Source: an uncultured Dechloromonas sp.
GTDB taxonomy: Bacteria > Pseudomonadota > Gammaproteobacteria > Burkholderiales > Rhodocyclaceae
NCBI GenBank assembly: GCA_946477505.1
Contig: CAMKYP010000254.1
Span: 1 to 5,966 of the forward strand
Length of the DNA stretch: 5,966 bases
Direction of reading: 5' to 3'
Of this stretch, positions 5,823 to 5,966 are shown piece after piece; the stretch's first letter is position 1, and each line of letters opens with the position of its first letter. The notes below the pieces were generated by a model. That model had not been told where the DNA came from. It made no database searches and saw only the letters and a program-made list of their open reading frames with translations. A program made the position numbers and the translations under genes.

Positions 5823-5869
5823 ACCAATCACTGTAGCATATGGATTATGCTGCGCAACACTCTATTGGT
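5823..5869. repeat. Nested inverted repeats upstream of the operon
   Basis: The outer arms ACCAAT (5823-5828) and ATTGGT (5864-5869) enclose inner arms AGCATA (5835-5840) and TATGCT (5846-5851) around TGGAT. Their centres are offset by three bases. The inner palindrome covers the candidate -10 region, so a regulator or recombinase bound here could shut off the operon. Confidence 0.5.
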
Positions 5870-5911
5870 TATTTACCGGAGTTTGCGGTGGACGGGGTGT
5901 GTTACGTCCCA

Positions 5912-5966
5912 TGAATCGCCCCGGGAATTGAGGAGGCTCCATTACCTGAGAGAATGGAGCCATGAT
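5912..5966 (+). mobile_element. Left end of a probable IS3-family insertion sequence (partial)
   Basis: The sequence from 5912 starts TGAATCGCCCCGGG and continues to GGAGGCTCC and an ATG at 5962. I recognise this as close to the left terminal repeat and short leader typical of IS3-family elements (ends TGA..., a Pro/Gly-type CCCCGGG block, then orfA within about 60 bases). A GGAG at 5956-5959 precedes the ATG by only two bases. The transposase gene orfA would continue out of the window; just five of its bases are present, so no protein evidence is available. Confidence 0.45.
5935..5961 (+). promoter_or_regulatory. Hairpin covering the IS transposase ribosome binding site
   Basis: GGCTCCATT (5935-5943) is a perfect reverse complement of AATGGAGCC (5953-5961) with a nine-base loop. 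The 3' arm contains the GGAG ribosome site and ends one base before the ATG. In a transcript entering from outside the element the site would be paired and hidden. Confidence 0.6.

Larger units (their letters stand above)
5769..5911 (-). promoter_or_regulatory. Operon leader and probable island end, repeat-rich
   Basis: This 143-base stretch separates the operon from the IS-like end and has no coding potential I can see. It must hold the operon promoter. The best pair I find is TTGCGC (5857-5852) and TACAGT (5835-5830) with a 16-base spacer, which is a poor match. The region also carries a composite direct/inverted repeat (5786-5819), a nested palindrome (5823-5869) and one TGTTGCG heptamer (5859-5853). 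That heptamer is also found in the cluster beyond ginD. In the GInt model this is where the operon-side attachment site should lie. Confidence 0.45.

Noticed and set aside
5572..5931. 119-codon plus-strand frame across the leader
   Set aside because: It is opposite the small first gene, runs through the palindromes and the IS end, and shows no protein-like features.
1..5966. tRNA or other structured RNA gene as integration target
   Set aside because: I looked for a cloverleaf or conserved T-arm sequence near either flank and found none.

Overview
The window is almost entirely one minus-strand operon of recombination genes, with a short non-coding or end-like region on each side. Overall G+C is mid-range (my hand counts of 60-base blocks run from about 43 to 70 %). 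The Shine-Dalgarno sites are ordinary and the protein style is proteobacterial. A beta- or gammaproteobacterial host is the most likely, but this is a loose inference. No ribosomal, tRNA or core-metabolism gene is present to fix the taxon.

Layout, read in the direction of transcription (high to low coordinates). At 5912-5966 lies what looks like the left end of an IS3-family insertion sequence pointing out of the window. At 5769-5911 is the operon leader, rich in small direct and inverted repeats. Then come five overlapping genes. The first encodes a 99-residue cysteine-free protein resembling the CHC2 zinc-finger region of primases (5469-5768). The next three encode tyrosine recombinases of 376, 554 and 617 residues (4339-5469, 2685-4349, 835-2688). 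The last encodes a 161-residue helix-turn-helix plus coiled-coil protein (353-838). Every junction overlaps by 1 to 11 bases, so translation is almost certainly coupled. At 90-352 is a stretch with strong inverted repeats, and at 3-89 the tail of a plus-strand gene that converges on the operon.

Three different tyrosine recombinases followed by a small coiled-coil protein match the ginABCD operon of GInts (genomic islands with three integrases). GInts are related in organisation to the TnpA/TnpB/TnpC genes of Tn554. In published GInts all four gin genes are needed for integration and excision, and the operon sits at one end of the island followed by cargo DNA. By that model the island end would lie just upstream of the operon (5769-5911) and cargo would begin below 352. 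The recombinases are much larger than those of RIT (recombinase-in-trio) elements, which argues against that class.

The main unusual points are the extra small primase-like gene coupled to ginA, a composite direct/inverted repeat in the leader, and a cluster of inverted repeats downstream of ginD that resembles recombinase binding sites. GinB also has a serine where the HxxR histidine is expected. At the right edge, a hairpin appears to hide the ribosome binding site of the IS transposase.
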